DNA of 64,000 nt, taken from Medicago truncatula (taxonomy: Eukaryota > Streptophyta > Magnoliopsida > Fabales > Fabaceae). This document shows, piece after piece, positions 24,470 to 36,394 of the stretch. The stretch lies in assembly GCF_003473485.1 (NCBI RefSeq), contig NC_053042.1, positions 14,528,501 to 14,592,500 on the forward strand, in the 5' to 3' direction. Within the stretch, counting starts at the first letter, position 1. Each line of letters opens with the position of its first letter. The translations under genes were made by a program, and so were the position numbers. The notes below the pieces were generated by a model that worked only from the letters and a program-made list of their open reading frames with translations, was not told where the DNA came from and searched no databases.

Positions 24470-25337
24470 ACAGGGATATTTCAATTCTGTTTACTTTCTG
24501 TTGGATGGAAAGCTTATGCAGGTGTTGAAGATTTGATGAGGTTATTTGAATTTTCCAAGTTGTTGATTGACCTTATGGTTTTATTTCTCTGTTTGCAAAT
24601 TGTATTGGTTTGTTGTGTGTTTGAAAGTTTCTTTTGGTATTTGTTTATTGTGTTTGAAGAAAAAAGAAACTGTATTGGTTTGTTGTGTGAAAGATTTTCT
24701 ATATCATTGATTCGCTGTTTTTCCGTTGCTTGATCTATGACAATTGACAACCGGTATCGTATTGTATTGGGTTCAAATTGAATTAAACTTGTTTTCATGT
24801 GTTTTCTTGCCTCCCTAAATTTTCTAGTGCTCAGATTTAATTACTATAAATTACCGCTTCATGAGTTTGGTTATAATTTGAGGGTTTTCTTCTACTAATT
24901 GGAGACTACAAATTTACAATAATTGTTCATAAAGATAAGATAGTTTGTTGCACTGCTCAGCAGACTCAATATTTTATTTTAAGGAAAAGGTTACACTTAC
25001 ATTCCAAATTTAATGTTCTAGGATGGAGGATGTATTCTTAATCACAATCTTGACGACAACGTTGTTTTGAACAAATACATGCAGTATTTTCATCAAGTTC
25101 ATCACACATTCCTATGGCCACCTCCATTATGTTAGCATGCTTTGCTGCTTTTTCTTTTTATTTCATTTAATTATATTACACAAATGATAATATGTCAAAT
25201 ATTTTGAAAAATAAAGAGTGACTTACTTCTAAAAGCTGACCTGTGTTGTATATACGTGATGTACAAACCAAACAGAACTATGTCAAGAAAAAACAAACAC
25301 TTAATTTGCATAAAAGAAAGAATGTCAATATCATCTA
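24470..25337. other. Intergenic region between the DUF247 gene and duplicated segment 2
   Basis: The first part is presumably the DUF247 3' untranslated region (ttgtattggtttgttgtgtg occurs twice, at about 24599 and 24671). No gene is seen in the rest. Confidence 0.4.
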
Positions 25338-25574
25338 AAACAGCAGCTTAGGATTAATTTACAAGTTACAACAAAAATAAGCTATTGATATCCTTAAATC
25401 CATTTTGGTTTTCATCGTCGTTTTAAATCGTGATCGCGGTTACCTTGTGAAGCAGAAATCTATGGACAATGCTATCGAAATTGTAGTTGTGATTCTGTTT
25501 GCAGAGATCTCAAAACTCTTTATATTGCAAACCGCAATTTAAAACCATCGTTTTCATATTACATGTTTTTTTAT

Positions 25575-26552
25575 TTATGCTATTGGTGTTGACATTGACA
25601 CCAATCTCAATTTTTCTACCACATAAGCCATTGCACAAATTTGACTACATGCCTCTTTGAGAACATGAAGCAAAATCAAAAGAAATATGCCTCCAAAAGC
25701 AACAACTCTCAACATTACTTTTTCTGGTGGTGACTTTGCAATCAAATAAACACAATCCAAACTTATCAAAATCCAACTAAACCTTTCCATCAACACTTTA
25801 ATCATGGACACAAATTTCCCCACATTTTCACCAAAGATTTTACATATAATCCTCAAACAAAGAACACTAACAACAAAAAATGTTGTCATTGACCAGCCTT
25901 TGTACTTTACTAGTTTCCCTCCAACAACCAAAGCTTCTTTCCTACATACACATGTTGCACATTCACCTGAAAGTGTCGAAGACATCAACGCGTCGAAACC
26001 GGTATAATAAGGCAACACAATTGAATCTAAATATAAACTTGCATGTAAAATTCCAGAAACTGTTGATGCTGCAAAAAATGTGTACTGAATATCCTTATAA
26101 TCAGCTTCATTATCAAAGGATAATGCAGAAATTAGAACCAATAGAAGAATTGCTGGACCAATACAAGAAAGTGGGAAAATTGTGTTGATTTGATTTCCCT
26201 TTCCAAAGATTAATATTATAAGTGGAAGAGATATAGGACCAGATGGTAAAAAAAATCTTTTTGATAGACTAAAAAATATTGTTCCTTTTCTTGAGATAAT
26301 ATTCATTATCACAATGAAAAGAGTCAAAAAATAAGAAATTGTTGTGAAGAGAAGGACTAAGATATCAATGGAAAGATGATAATTTGGAGGGTAAGTTTTG
26401 TCACATACATAATGGTAAGGGCAATTGATTGCATCCATTGTTTCTTCCATTTGCCAACTTATGCATTTGAAAAATGTGGCATGAATTTCTTCTAGGTCCC
26501 ATCCAGGTTGGAATGTTGGGTTTTTTGGGAGCCAGATAAGGCTATTCATCAT
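25575..26552 (-). CDS. Multi-pass plant membrane protein of unknown function
   Basis: An intact single-exon frame of 325 aa; I do not recognise a named family. Hydrophobic segments lie at about 63-86, 101-117, 127-144, 157-178, 221-240, 258-272 and 281-298, so six or seven membrane spans are likely. A cysteine cluster (C198xxC201xC203) lies in a polar loop; the N-terminal 60 residues are soluble-looking with CPYHYVCDK. No signal peptide is evident. The start is the first Met (MMNSLIWLPKNP) and is supported by sequence conservation with copy 1 up to the point where copy 1 is deleted. A broken paralogue is at 12430-13396. Similar single-exon transmembrane proteins occur across dicots, but I cannot assign a role. 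Confidence 0.8.
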   Translation of the reverse strand: MMNSLIWLPKNPTFQPGWDLEEIHATFFKCISWQMEETMDAINCPYHYVCDKTYPPNYHLSIDILVLLFTTISYFLTLFIVIMNIISRKGTIFFSLSKRFFLPSGPISLPLIILIFGKGNQINTIFPLSCIGPAILLLVLISALSFDNEADYKDIQYTFFAASTVSGILHASLYLDSIVLPYYTGFDALMSSTLSGECATCVCRKEALVVGGKLVKYKGWSMTTFFVVSVLCLRIICKIFGENVGKFVSMIKVLMERFSWILISLDCVYLIAKSPPEKVMLRVVAFGGIFLLILLHVLKEACSQICAMAYVVEKLRLVSMSTPIA

Positions 26553-26699
26553 TATATGGTTCTATGTTGTGAATTAAATCAAAAGTTGATCGTATAAATA
26601 AGAATCTTATGGATATTTTTGTTGTTGGTTGGGGTATTCAACTTTTAAGTTTTGAATAGGATGAAGAAAGACCAACTAATCAATTTTTTTTAAAGCAAG

Positions 26700-26995
26700 T
26701 GATTGTAATCAAGTGGCTAATGAAATTCAGCTAATGACAAATGGTTTGGGAGAATCTGAGTTGGAATCCTGACTAGAACAAGATTTAGGCGGACTTTACT
26801 TATTTCCTAGCCGAACTCTTGATCATCAGTCTTTTTCTCATAGAAACTAGAAACCGAAGGGTTAAAGAAAAATCGTTCAGAAGAATCCGAGTTCGAATCA
26901 GAACCATATTTAGTCGGATTTTCCTTATCTTCTAGCCGAACTCCAGATTATCAGAGTCTATTTTCCATAAGAACTAGGAACCGAAGGATTAAGAC
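26700..26995 (+). mobile_element. SINE-like tandem unit upstream of the membrane-protein gene
   Basis: Two diverged units of about 125 bp follow each other. Each has a B-box-like gagttgGaatcc or gagttcgaatca, then a tagccgaact block, then gaaccgaagg. An A-box-like tcaagtggctaatg stands at about 26712 before the first. Copy 1 of the duplication retains only one unit (13420-13530). A tRNA-derived SINE origin is inferred. Confidence 0.4.
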
Positions 26996-27529
26996 AATTT
27001 TATTTTATTTTTTAAATTCTAGATATGTAAATGAATTTGGTGGCACTAAAACAACATTGTGGCTACATTAATTTACTTTTTGTTTGCAATTTTCTAAGCA
27101 AAATTTCTTTCAATGAGGAATTATGTTTCTATCTGAAGTATACTAGGTAGTTGAATGGAAGAATATTTTCTAAAACATGTTGTTGGGTTTTTTAAGTGAA
27201 GGAATGGTGTACTAAAATTTAGGCAACGTGATTCCAAAGGGAAAGGGATGTTGTTAGGTGAGTGATAGTTATTACTTGATTGTATGACTGGGTGCCAAAT
27301 TGATGATAGTAGTATCAACTATATACAGACAATTTCTAAATAAAAGAAGAAAAAAATAGAAATGTGCAAACAAAACTAGGTATATAAACATTAAACAGCA
27401 CCACGATTATAGCATTTTAATTTTTTTTGTATATGATTATTGTGTTTTGTTTCTTGTTAGTGTAGCTGTATAGTTATTGTAATATGCATCCTTACAAATT
27501 AATGTATATCACAGCAGATAATATAAAAT

Positions 27530-27778
27530 AGAGTGAAAGATCCAAATCAGTTTTTCACAATTTTTTCGTAGGTCAATTTAGTTCTTGACAAAAAATAAAC
27601 ACAAATTAGTCCCTGATATTTATATATTAGGAGCACATTAGCCTCTCTAATACAATTAGTTAGAGACTAATTTGTCTCTGGTATGAAAATGTTAATGACT
27701 AATTTAGGTTTATTTTTTTGTTAAGGATTGAATTGACCCACTGGAAAATTGTGAGGGACTGAATTGGGCCTTCACTCT
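27530..27778. mobile_element. Foldback MITE, 249 bp
   Basis: Inverted termini start agagtgaa and end ttcactct, and the arms remain similar for about 85 bp (for example ggtcaattta against its complement in attgaccca). Candidate 7-bp target duplication ataaaat lies at 27523-27529 and 27779-27785. Confidence 0.75.
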
Positions 27779-28880
27779 ATAAAATATTACATTTTTTATT
27801 ATCGGCACTTTTTCTTGTAAAAATGAATTGATATCCTTTATTTTATGTATAATTAAAAGATATTGAAACTAATTGCTCTGTATAAATAAATCATTCCTCA
27901 GACTAATACATTTTCAAGCCAATGTTATATATTTTTTTTAAAAGGAACTGTTTGAGCATGCAGGTTTTTTTATAAGTGGTTTGAGAATGCATTTCAATCA
28001 ATTAATACATGGTATAAAAGAAAACCCTCTGTCTATCTTTCATTTTCCCAATGTAAACCTACGAATTATAATAAAAGACTAAAAGTTATACCATCACAAC
28101 TGATTGATCAAAAAAATACCATCAAAACGGGTGGAATTTGAGAGACATAACTTTATTTAAACTGATAAATACCTGTTTTGCAAAATTGCAAGGATAATTA
28201 AGAAAATTGATGTTGACATTTTAGGTGTAGCTGAATGTTCATTGGTAGTTAACTGTCGTCGGTTAAAAATTTATTTAACTGCCGATGATGTTACATAGAT
28301 AAATTATTGGTGTTTTTCAGCATTGAGCGAAGTGTGAACAACATCTTTCGATAATTATATCCAAATAATTATATTTAAATATTGATATGGGGATCGAAGT
28401 CTATGCTTGGGTTAATCTGCGAGGAATATTTCATAACGACACACTCTAAAATTTGTAGTACACACTCCAATAATTTCCCTTAGGTAATTTTGGAACAGGC
28501 CTTAGTAGACCTGTCTATTCTTCAATAAGATTTTCTATAGTTTTCAATAAAAAAATAATAATAAGTTATTTCTAAATTTATGTGGGACTATATGATTTAG
28601 TATGATATATTTGAATTTCGACCAATTAGAAATAATGCATTGAGAAGTGCTTATTTTGTTCTTTAAGGAAAAACAATAGAAGTAATTACCACTGTTCAAA
28701 AAAATAAAAACTAAATTACCACTTATAGAAAAAGATTAATAAAATTCATTAAATAGGAGTAAATTAAAAAATAAGTAACATCATATTGTTGTTGCATGTG
28801 TCTTAAAATTACACAATGTAAAGGTTGAAGTTTGAAAAATTTGAAGCGAGACCGTCCAAAATCGCAAGGTTGGTAGTTTG
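27779..28880. other. Intergenic AT-rich sequence
   Basis: No coding signal or defined repeat was recognised. Confidence 0.4.
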
Positions 28881-30480
28881 GGGCGCAATCAAAACATAAT
28901 TGGGGTTGTGGCTTCCACTAGTTGGAAGCACGGGGATGCAAGACGCCCACAAAGATGAAATCTTGGAGAACTATAAAAGGTGATTCTTTGAAAAGGGTTG
29001 GTGCCTTTTGTAGAAAGATACTTGTAGACAAGACTGGGAGGCAAAGAAAGGAAACACAGAGAAGTTCATGGTTCTTGTGTAGAGTTATTCTTGTGAGATT
29101 ATCGGGCGAGAGTCAACACCAACAAAGATGAAACTCCAAAATGTTTTGGGTTGAGGGTTTTGTAGTACGAATTTAGGATTGTGAAATAAATAGGAAACAC
29201 TTTGAGAGTGAAAATCATTGAGGTACCATAAGAGGGGGAAGAAGAGAAATTTAAGGGATTTTCTTGGTGTACATTGAGAGCTAAATTTCTTGGTTACTTT
29301 TATAACTCTTTTTTTCATCATGAAAAGAGATTTAGAAAATGGTAAAAATTAGGGTTACTCTTGAAGAAATCTTGAATATAATTTCTTGTAACTTTTTGTT
29401 TCTTTTGTAAAGACTAATTGATAGTCTGATAGCTGCTATCTCCCCTTGACATATGTCATTTTTAGGTTGAATTGAATCACCAAATCTTCGTGTGTTTGTT
29501 TCTCTAGTCTCTTTATCTTTGTTCTTTGCTATGATTTGGGGTTTACTTTACACATTGTTGCTTGTTGTTGCTTGGATTGTTTGGTTATTGGTCGTTATTG
29601 ATATTTTCTCCACACATTGAAATTTATTAGTGTGATTCGAAATCAAATTCACAACAATTAACATCCCACCGTAGGGCAAGGGAACAACCATGGGTACCAA
29701 ATTTAACATTGTGGAGATGAAAAAGCTCGATTCGAGGGAAGTTTGTAAAAACTGTGAAGGTTGAGGCGCTCATTTTGGTAAACCTAGCACAACCAAAGAA
29801 GAACAAGATGATGGATACGGCAATGAATGACATTTTTCGATGTCTCAGAGATAAAGAGTTAAGTGAAGTCATGGAGGAGAAGAACACGGTGGTGATATGT
29901 ATCCCCAAAGGCCAAAGGCCTAGTAAGTCTTGAGAGACGTTAAACACTCCTGGGCCTAGAGAGGTTGTGAAGAATACTCAAGAGAAGTTTGGGGACGCGG
30001 TGGTAAGAACACTTAGGTTAAGTCTGAAACAACAACTCAATCGATTCAAAATGATAAAGTCAAAATACATATTGGAGCAATTGGTTTCCTCATAGTATGA
30101 TTTTTTTGAAGATGTGGAAGAGCTAATGGTGACAAGTTGGAAATGAGAAATGAGTTGTATCATGGACTTTGGATTCTCTTATCACAGTCGTCCAAGGAAT
30201 GAATATTTTAAGACTCTAAAACAAGAAGAAGGTGAAGTTTTTCATATTGGATGGAGAAGCTTGTAACGTTAGGGTATGTGTTTGGTTCGTCTTATGATGT
30301 TTGATGACCATGAGTTCCTTTTGCAAGGTGTGATGTATATTCTTGAACTTAAACAAATTTTATTATCGATAAGAATGTTTGACGAGTTAGGCTATGATAA
30401 GTGTGAGCTCTAGTATCAAAGTCTTTTAAATTATCCATCCGTAGAGACTTGAAAATTTAAACCGTTCATATATCTTTAAT
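28880..30480 (+). mobile_element. Decayed Ty1/copia retrotransposon, 5' part
   Basis: An LTR-like end (ttcacaaca near 29655) is followed by a leader and a gag start MGTKFNIVEMKKLDS at about 29691. Degraded gag is traceable by short blocks such as LRDKELSEVMEEKN and SLKQQLNRFKM. The zinc-knuckle/protease region is missing, and a pol block reads RLMMFDDHEFLLQGVMYI then LSIRMFDELGY at about 30280-30400. The last matches the copia region between protease and integrase. Frameshifts and stops are frequent. The LTR terminus resembles that of the antisense fragment at 14264. The left LTR edge is uncertain. Confidence 0.65.
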
Positions 30481-31188
30481 TATTTGAAGTTAGAGTTTTA
30501 TTGAAAAGTTTGTTGTTTGAGTAGTAAAGTAAAAGATAATGAGACTTTTCATTTGAGAATGTTGTGTTAGGCTAAAGTTTTGCTTGTTAATCATCTGATG
30601 TCTTTCTTAAATCAATTATACCTTCAATTGTAATAGGAAATCGATTATATCATCTAAATTTTGACAACTGACTGAGTTAATTGATAGATAGCATTTCGTT
30701 TTGATAATGTGTGGGATTGTAAACCTAGATATATGTCTCGGAAATAACATCTAAAAATGCTCCTATTTTATGTCTCTTACAAAGGAAGTCTATGTCTAGC
30801 TAGCACTCCCTAAGTTAAATAATCAGATTTGGAGTGAATGTCAGAGAAGCAGTAAGTACGAGAATAGAACCATCGATAGAACAAAATATGATTTATTTAT
30901 AACCAGTAAGACCAAGTTACATTAGATTCTTAACTAATTATGCCTATTTCCAACACAATTGGATCCGAGTTAATCTTTACTGTAGTACTACTTATAGTAT
31001 TTCATAAGAATTGCTTATTACAAATGACGACCATTTTAATATAAATGGCCTTTGGTAAAATTAATAATATATAGGATTCTAACTTTTAAATTGTTTGTTT
31101 TAAAATATTTTCTAAGTTGCAATATATAATTATCGTGTCCAATGATATAATGTGACTGCTGAAATGTTGAATAGTAATTGCTTTTATT
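30481..31188. other. Intergenic AT-rich sequence
   Basis: No gene recognised; probably further decayed retroelement sequence. Confidence 0.35.
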
Positions 31189-32090
31189 TTATGCACACAC
31201 GTTTTTGTATGATAATACGAAGTTGATTTATGTCCTTATATTTCCCCGCTCCTTACCATGTTTTACGACTTCGCTCAATGCATTTGAACTGGACATGTAT
31301 GAGTTCTTTGTAAGTGTGGGTTGACATGTTGTATGGATTTCTTTGTATGCATGAGTTGACGTGTTTTTTTTAACAAATTTGAATGGTAGTTTTTATTTTT
31401 AGTTGCAGTTTTAGTCTGATCACCTATGTGTTTGTGACGACCACTCACACTCACTCTATCTTCTCTATCATTATTCTATATTTTTCTTTCTAATCACCAA
31501 TGAAGTCGCAACAACACAATCAAAGTTAAAATCTCATCTAATCTTTGTTACCCAAAACCTAAATTAAGAGGTTGAGTGTCGATATGAAATTACCTTGAAG
31601 AATGAAATGAAACAACTACAAGCAATGAAGAAGTTTGGCACCAGAATTGAAGAGAAACAGTGATGAATCTGATGAACTGATGATTGATGAACGAGTGAGA
31701 GAAGAAAGAAACACAATTACAGAAGAGAATTAAGGAGTGAAAAGATAAGATTTGTTGTTCTCTTTCCTTTTTCCGAGTTTCTACATAACAAGAGATTGTT
31801 TTGATAGGATTTATTCATCTTTGTAAGTGTATGTATTTTACGTAATTTATGTACTTTAAAGTTTAAAACTTAGATTCCTTATGCACACGCATTTTTATAT
31901 GATCATGCAACGTTGGTCTCAGTGAATTTGAATTGGACATGTGTGAGTTCTTTTTATGCATGAGTTGACATGTTGTATGGAGTTCTTTGTACGCATGAGT
32001 TTACGTGTTTTTTTAACAAATTTGATTGACAATTTTTATTTTTGGTTTCACTTTTAGCTTAACCTATGTTTTTGTGGTAGCCACCCTGTT
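31189..32090 (+). repeat. Pair of ~210-250 bp direct repeats
   Basis: 31189-31440 and 31879-32090 are diverged direct copies. Shared words are tatgcacac, ggacatg, gtgagttctttgta or similar, gttgacatgttgtatgga and aacaaatttga. The 440 bp between them show no open gene. They could be the terminal repeats of a small LTR-type (TRIM-like) element or a simple tandem duplication. Confidence 0.6.
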
Positions 32091-32203
32091 CTATATGAGG
32101 CTGAAGAGTTACATGACCCATGTTTTTCTGCAATCACCATGTTCTTGTTGGGGTTGAGGAGTCACTTGATCCCATTTGTCTGGAGAGACATTTGCGACTC
32201 CCA

Positions 32204-32545
32204 CCAGTGGCGGAGCCAGAAATTTTATAGAGCCTGGACAAAATAAAATAATGATAAGTTTTAGTGACAACACAATTGTAGATAGAGGTCCATAATGTTT
32301 TTAAAATAGTTTTCTTAGAATTACTACGGTTTTTTCCGCAGGTAAAGGTGGAAAACATGTAGTGACAGCCATTTGACAATGACATACGGATTTATCTACG
32401 GAAATTTGCCCTATAGTGATGGATTTTGGCCGTCACTAAAAGTCAAATTTCTTGTAGCAATACAAAGAAAGTATGGGTTGAACCCGAATGCGTGCCCAGG
32501 CTAGCTGGGGTAAATCCGCCCTTAACTCCCATGACACCCTCCTGT
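32204..32545. mobile_element. hAT-type terminus with an embedded CACTA-like end
   Basis: 32204 begins cagtggcggagccagaaatt, a common plant hAT-like terminus. The block about 32320-32455, read on the - strand, begins ctacaagaaatttgactttt and continues agtgacgg, typical of CACTA-element ends. A second hAT-like boundary (aaatccgccc) lies near 32510. The nesting order is inferred. Confidence 0.45.
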
Positions 32546-32742
32546 TGGTTGGCTTTGCCGCAGTCGGTGGGAATATTATTTATCGTTGTGTTAGACTTTT
32601 TTTAATATGTTGTTTTGTTTAGTACTTTGTTTGTGCTCAATTCTTAGACTTGAACCATAGATATCAAATTGAACATTACTTTTTTGTAAGTTAGTTACCT
32701 TTGGCTTAATTAATCATCATTATTGTAGTTAAAACTCTAATG

Positions 32743-33130
32743 TTAAACATTGTATGTTAGGTAACTCCTATTCTCTAATGCCTCCTTTAACCATGTATTT
32801 TTTGAATGAACAAAAATGCTAATATAATTCAAAAGAAAAGAACCTGTAATATAAAACTTCAATTTATTTAACAATTGATTCAAGTTGTAAAAATAGTGTT
32901 GCAAAATGAGTGATTGTTGGACGAATAAGTTCTTTATCATCAGTATAGTATATTTCAACATCAAACTCAGTGTCCAAATATGGTTGTATATAAACAAAGT
33001 CACCTTTTTTGCTTCCTCTAGCACTTTTTGGACGTTTGAATTTTTCTTAATATCTTCTAAATACAAATTCAAACAATGAGCTACACATGGGGAAATACTA
33101 TATACTATTTCTTTATAAATAATTGAGTTA
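32743..33130 (-). pseudogene. hAT transposase fragment (DUF659-type region)
   Basis: The - strand reads CVAHCLNLYLEDIKK, NVQKVLEEAKKVT and FIYNHIWTLSLM, a pattern characteristic of the hAT transposase segment after the BED finger (DUF659 region). It opens at about 33125 without a start and decays after about 60 residues. It probably belongs with the hAT terminus at 32204. Confidence 0.75.
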
Positions 33131-33725
33131 CATTTAAAAGGTGTGCATGCATCTTTAATAATAACCTAGAATATATGTTTCATACATGATCAAAAGTTAA
33201 AAGATATGAAAAATTCAAACACTCAAGCTATCTGCCTATTTTGGTTCAAAGTGCTGATTCTATTTTAAAATATCTCATTTCAAAATTTATTTTAGTCCTG
33301 TATTCGAAGGAAGAGGATTGAAAAAAGTCTTTGCACAATTCATCAATTCCCCAACTTTTATTCTACTTTTTGTGCTAAGCAAATTTATTAAAGAAATTCT
33401 AGTGTGTCATATAAACCGTAAAAATTATTTATCAATTGATTGTGTTCAAATAATTAATAACTTTCAATCATGATTACTTATTTAGAAGAATTCGAAATTA
33501 TTAATTAATGTCCCCTTTCCCTTATTAGAATTGGATGGTTAAGGAAAAAAAAAACTATAAAAATTACTTAGCTGCTACGGAAATACTTTATAGTTCAAAG
33601 AGTGAGAATAAACATTTCTAAGTGCTGAAAACTGTTTTGAAATGATATTCAAGCACCCAATATGACTACTCCATAAATTGGTCATGATGAGAAATACTTT
33701 ATAGTTCAAAGAGTGAGAATAAACA
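33131..33725. other. Intergenic AT-rich sequence
   Basis: No gene. A 29-bp phrase around atactttatagttcaaagag occurs twice (about 33586 and 33699), the second directly before a Stowaway-like element. Confidence 0.45.
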
Positions 33726-34012
33726 TACTCCCTCCCTCCCAAATTGCATGTTACTTTAGAAAAAATATTTGTCCCAAATTGTATGTCACTTTAGAATATC
33801 AATGAAACATTAATGTTATTTTTCCTATTATATCCTTAACTATTTATTACTCTTTCTTTTTCCAATTCTTTCATTTATCTTTCTCATATCATTTATTAAG
33901 GATAATTTTGTAAAACAACTCATAATATCTCTTTCCCAAACAATATTAATTATATTTCTTAATATGTGTGAGATGCCTAAAACGTCATACAATTTGGGAC
34001 GGAGGGAGTATT
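33726..34012. mobile_element. Stowaway-like MITE
   Basis: It begins TACTCCCTCCCTCCCAAATT and ends AATTTGGGACGGAGGGAGTA. The sub-terminal blocks (gtatgtcactttag, gtcatacaa) are consistent with the family. Non-coding. Confidence 0.85.
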
Positions 34013-34819
34013 GTCCTTGCCAATAATAGAACTAGTAATAAATAATTACTTAAAATAGCAATTCAAAAGATTATATTCCTACAAAATGGATAATGTGTCA
34101 TTTCTGTCTCTACTACTTTCTTATGATGCTTAAAGGCTAAAGCCACTTGCCCAATTATTATTATTATATCACGATCGTTCGAAAGTGGTGTGATTTTACG
34201 GTTCTAATAAATCTTCAATCTATCTTTGTTGTTTGTGCTTCTCTTCCCAATGTAAGTAATGATTTATTAATTGTATCATTTACAATGACCAATTTAATTA
34301 TTAACAAAATTATTGGTTGAACTTTTTTTTTTAGGGTGTTATTGGCTAACATTGTTCACTAAACTTATATTTGTATATGACATACTACTATATTATTAAT
34401 TTGTTTATTTTTTGATAAAATACTACACACACAACGAAACATATCAATGTATTAACGCATTAGAAAAAGCGAGAAAAAATACTAGTAAACTATAATTAAA
34501 ATTAATATTATAATTGAGAGAAAGAAGAGAATGAGTATATAAGTGTTGAAGCGTGCACATACTCTTCGCACACTCATTTTCTTCTCTTGCAAACACTCTT
34601 CACACTTATCTCATTAAAACCCTTTACTTCATATCTCCTTAACATGCTCTATAAGAAGGAGAAATAATTTTCAAGTGGACCTTTTTCTTTCTTTTTTTTT
34701 CAAGTGGACCATAAATTCATAGAAAACTTCAAAAGAAATTGTAATATATACTTATACTATTAGTTTTCTATATTTTGTTTAAAGGACTTTTACTTTTCCA
34801 TCTTACCATTTTTCCTTTT
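34013..34819. other. Intergenic AT-rich sequence
   Basis: No gene seen. A short imperfect inverted repeat (gagaatgagtata against actcattttcttctc) lies at about 34525-34590. Confidence 0.4.
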
Positions 34820-35205
34820 TTAATGTATAAGTTAATTTTTTTACTTGGTAAAAACACATGAGTTATTTTTTTTTGAATAATTTCTTGTTATTTCACATGT
34901 AATAAGAGTTACACAATTGGATTAAACCAATTCTCTGATTGAACTCAAGAAGAGTTATTTGGTTTATTTTACAATATTTCAAGTAAATTACATTTTTCAT
35001 CCTTTGATTATTTTGTTTTGGAGGAGGAAAAAGTAATTCACTTTATAATATTGTAACATGAACCAAATAACTCTTTATTAGTTAAATCTGAGTATTCGTT
35101 CAATCCAATTATGCAACTCTTATTACCTGCAAAATAAAAAGAAATTATCAACAAAAGAAATAAAATTATGTTTTCACTAAGTCAAAAATAAACTTATTAA
35201 GTACA
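34820..35205. repeat. Large foldback element, ~185-bp arms
   Basis: The arms 34820-35001 and about 35023-35205 are imperfect complements over nearly their full length around a ~20-bp loop (tttgattattttgttttgg). Well-paired blocks include gtaataagagtt, caattggatt and agagttatttggtt. There are no coding frames. A MITE is likely, but I could not find a target duplication. Confidence 0.7.
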
Positions 35206-36268
35206 CACCCATTTGGGGTTGGGATCTTGAAGTGTGTTTATGTTGGAACATGTGTGGAAATTGAGTAAAAAGTCTATAAACACAAATTCTTATGTTGGGT
35301 GGAACTAGTGTTGTGTGAATTGAAAAAAGTGGAAGTCCCAAAGTTTCTCAGCCCGTCTGCATGTCTTAATTAAATAGGTGGTTGTTGTAGGGCCTTTGAT
35401 GAGTCGTTATTAGACCGTTGTAAGTCGGAAGTCCAGTTCAGAACAAGCCTAATCTTCGATAACTAATGTCTTGCACCTTTGCCTTACCACATGTTCTTTT
35501 GTGAAAAAAATAAAACTAATTGGGGTGAGATTACATCTCAATGTGTTCTTGATCTAAAACTATAAAAATTAAATGATTCGCATGTGTCAAATTCAGTTTG
35601 CCACCAAATCTCAATCACATATTTTATTTAGGCTAAACTACAGTTTTGGCCCCTTATGTTTGACAATGCTGCGATTTTGGCCCTCTAATAAAAATATTGA
35701 AAATTTTACCCCTCTAAGATTTAGCCCCTTTGCAATAGTTACCTTTTGACCAATTTTGACCGGGTTAACACTTAGTTAGCACTTCATTAATTGATCTGGC
35801 ACGCCACCTGTGTATTTTTCATTCTTTTTAAATACAAAATGCCACCAGTGTAATTATTTAAATAAAAAAGATAATAGTTAAAGGGTTGGCACGTGAGAGC
35901 TGCAACCGTGAAAAATCAAACCTTAAAAACCCCCAATTCTTCATCCATAATCAATGGAACCTTCATCTTCTTCAACCATTCTTCTTCATTCCTTTCTGAA
36001 ATCGATTCTTCCTCTTTATCCTTTTTTCTTGGTCGATTTGTTTTGTTGTTCTATTTGATTCTGTCAAAATGCTTTCTGGAAATTGTGTGTTGTTTGTTGA
36101 AAAAAATAGCGTTGCCGCGAAGAGTAGTAGAGGGAATGGGTTTTATATATGCAAATTATGCAGCGGGAATTCAACCATAGCAAAGAAAGAAAGTCTTGCC
36201 ATGATGGTATGCTTTCAAATGCTCATGAAATTGAAACTCACGTGAGTTAAGATCGAAAACAATTAGGG
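35206..36268. other. Intergenic with one MITE-like end
   Basis: A left end similar to the 21342 foldback starts at 35632 (ctaaactacagttttggccc); a possible matching right end (tttagcctta) is at about 36583. An intervening 95-codon frame (35893-36180) has no recognisable features and may be captured or random sequence. Confidence 0.35.
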
Positions 36269-36394
36269 TCTTGTTAACCAGCGTCCTGTGACACTAGTTA
36301 AGGAAATAAAAAGAGAAATATTTGCATTGAAAATATCATTTTTTATATTTAGTTTTCTTAACTAATGCCTATGAGCAGCACCGGTTAACATTTT
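36269..36394. mobile_element. Short inverted-repeat element (uninterrupted family copy)
   Basis: Termini gttaaccagcgtcc and the complementary ggttaac pair over about 30 bp. It is the same family as 2337-2791, but without the internal Stowaway insertion, so it shows the ancestral size (about 126 bp). Confidence 0.7.

Larger units (their letters stand above)
25338..27412. repeat. Segmental duplication, copy 2
   Basis: The partner of 12190-13940, same orientation, about 13.15 kb apart. This copy retains the gene start and about 310 bp of upstream sequence that copy 1 lacks, so it is closer to the ancestral form. Confidence 0.9.
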
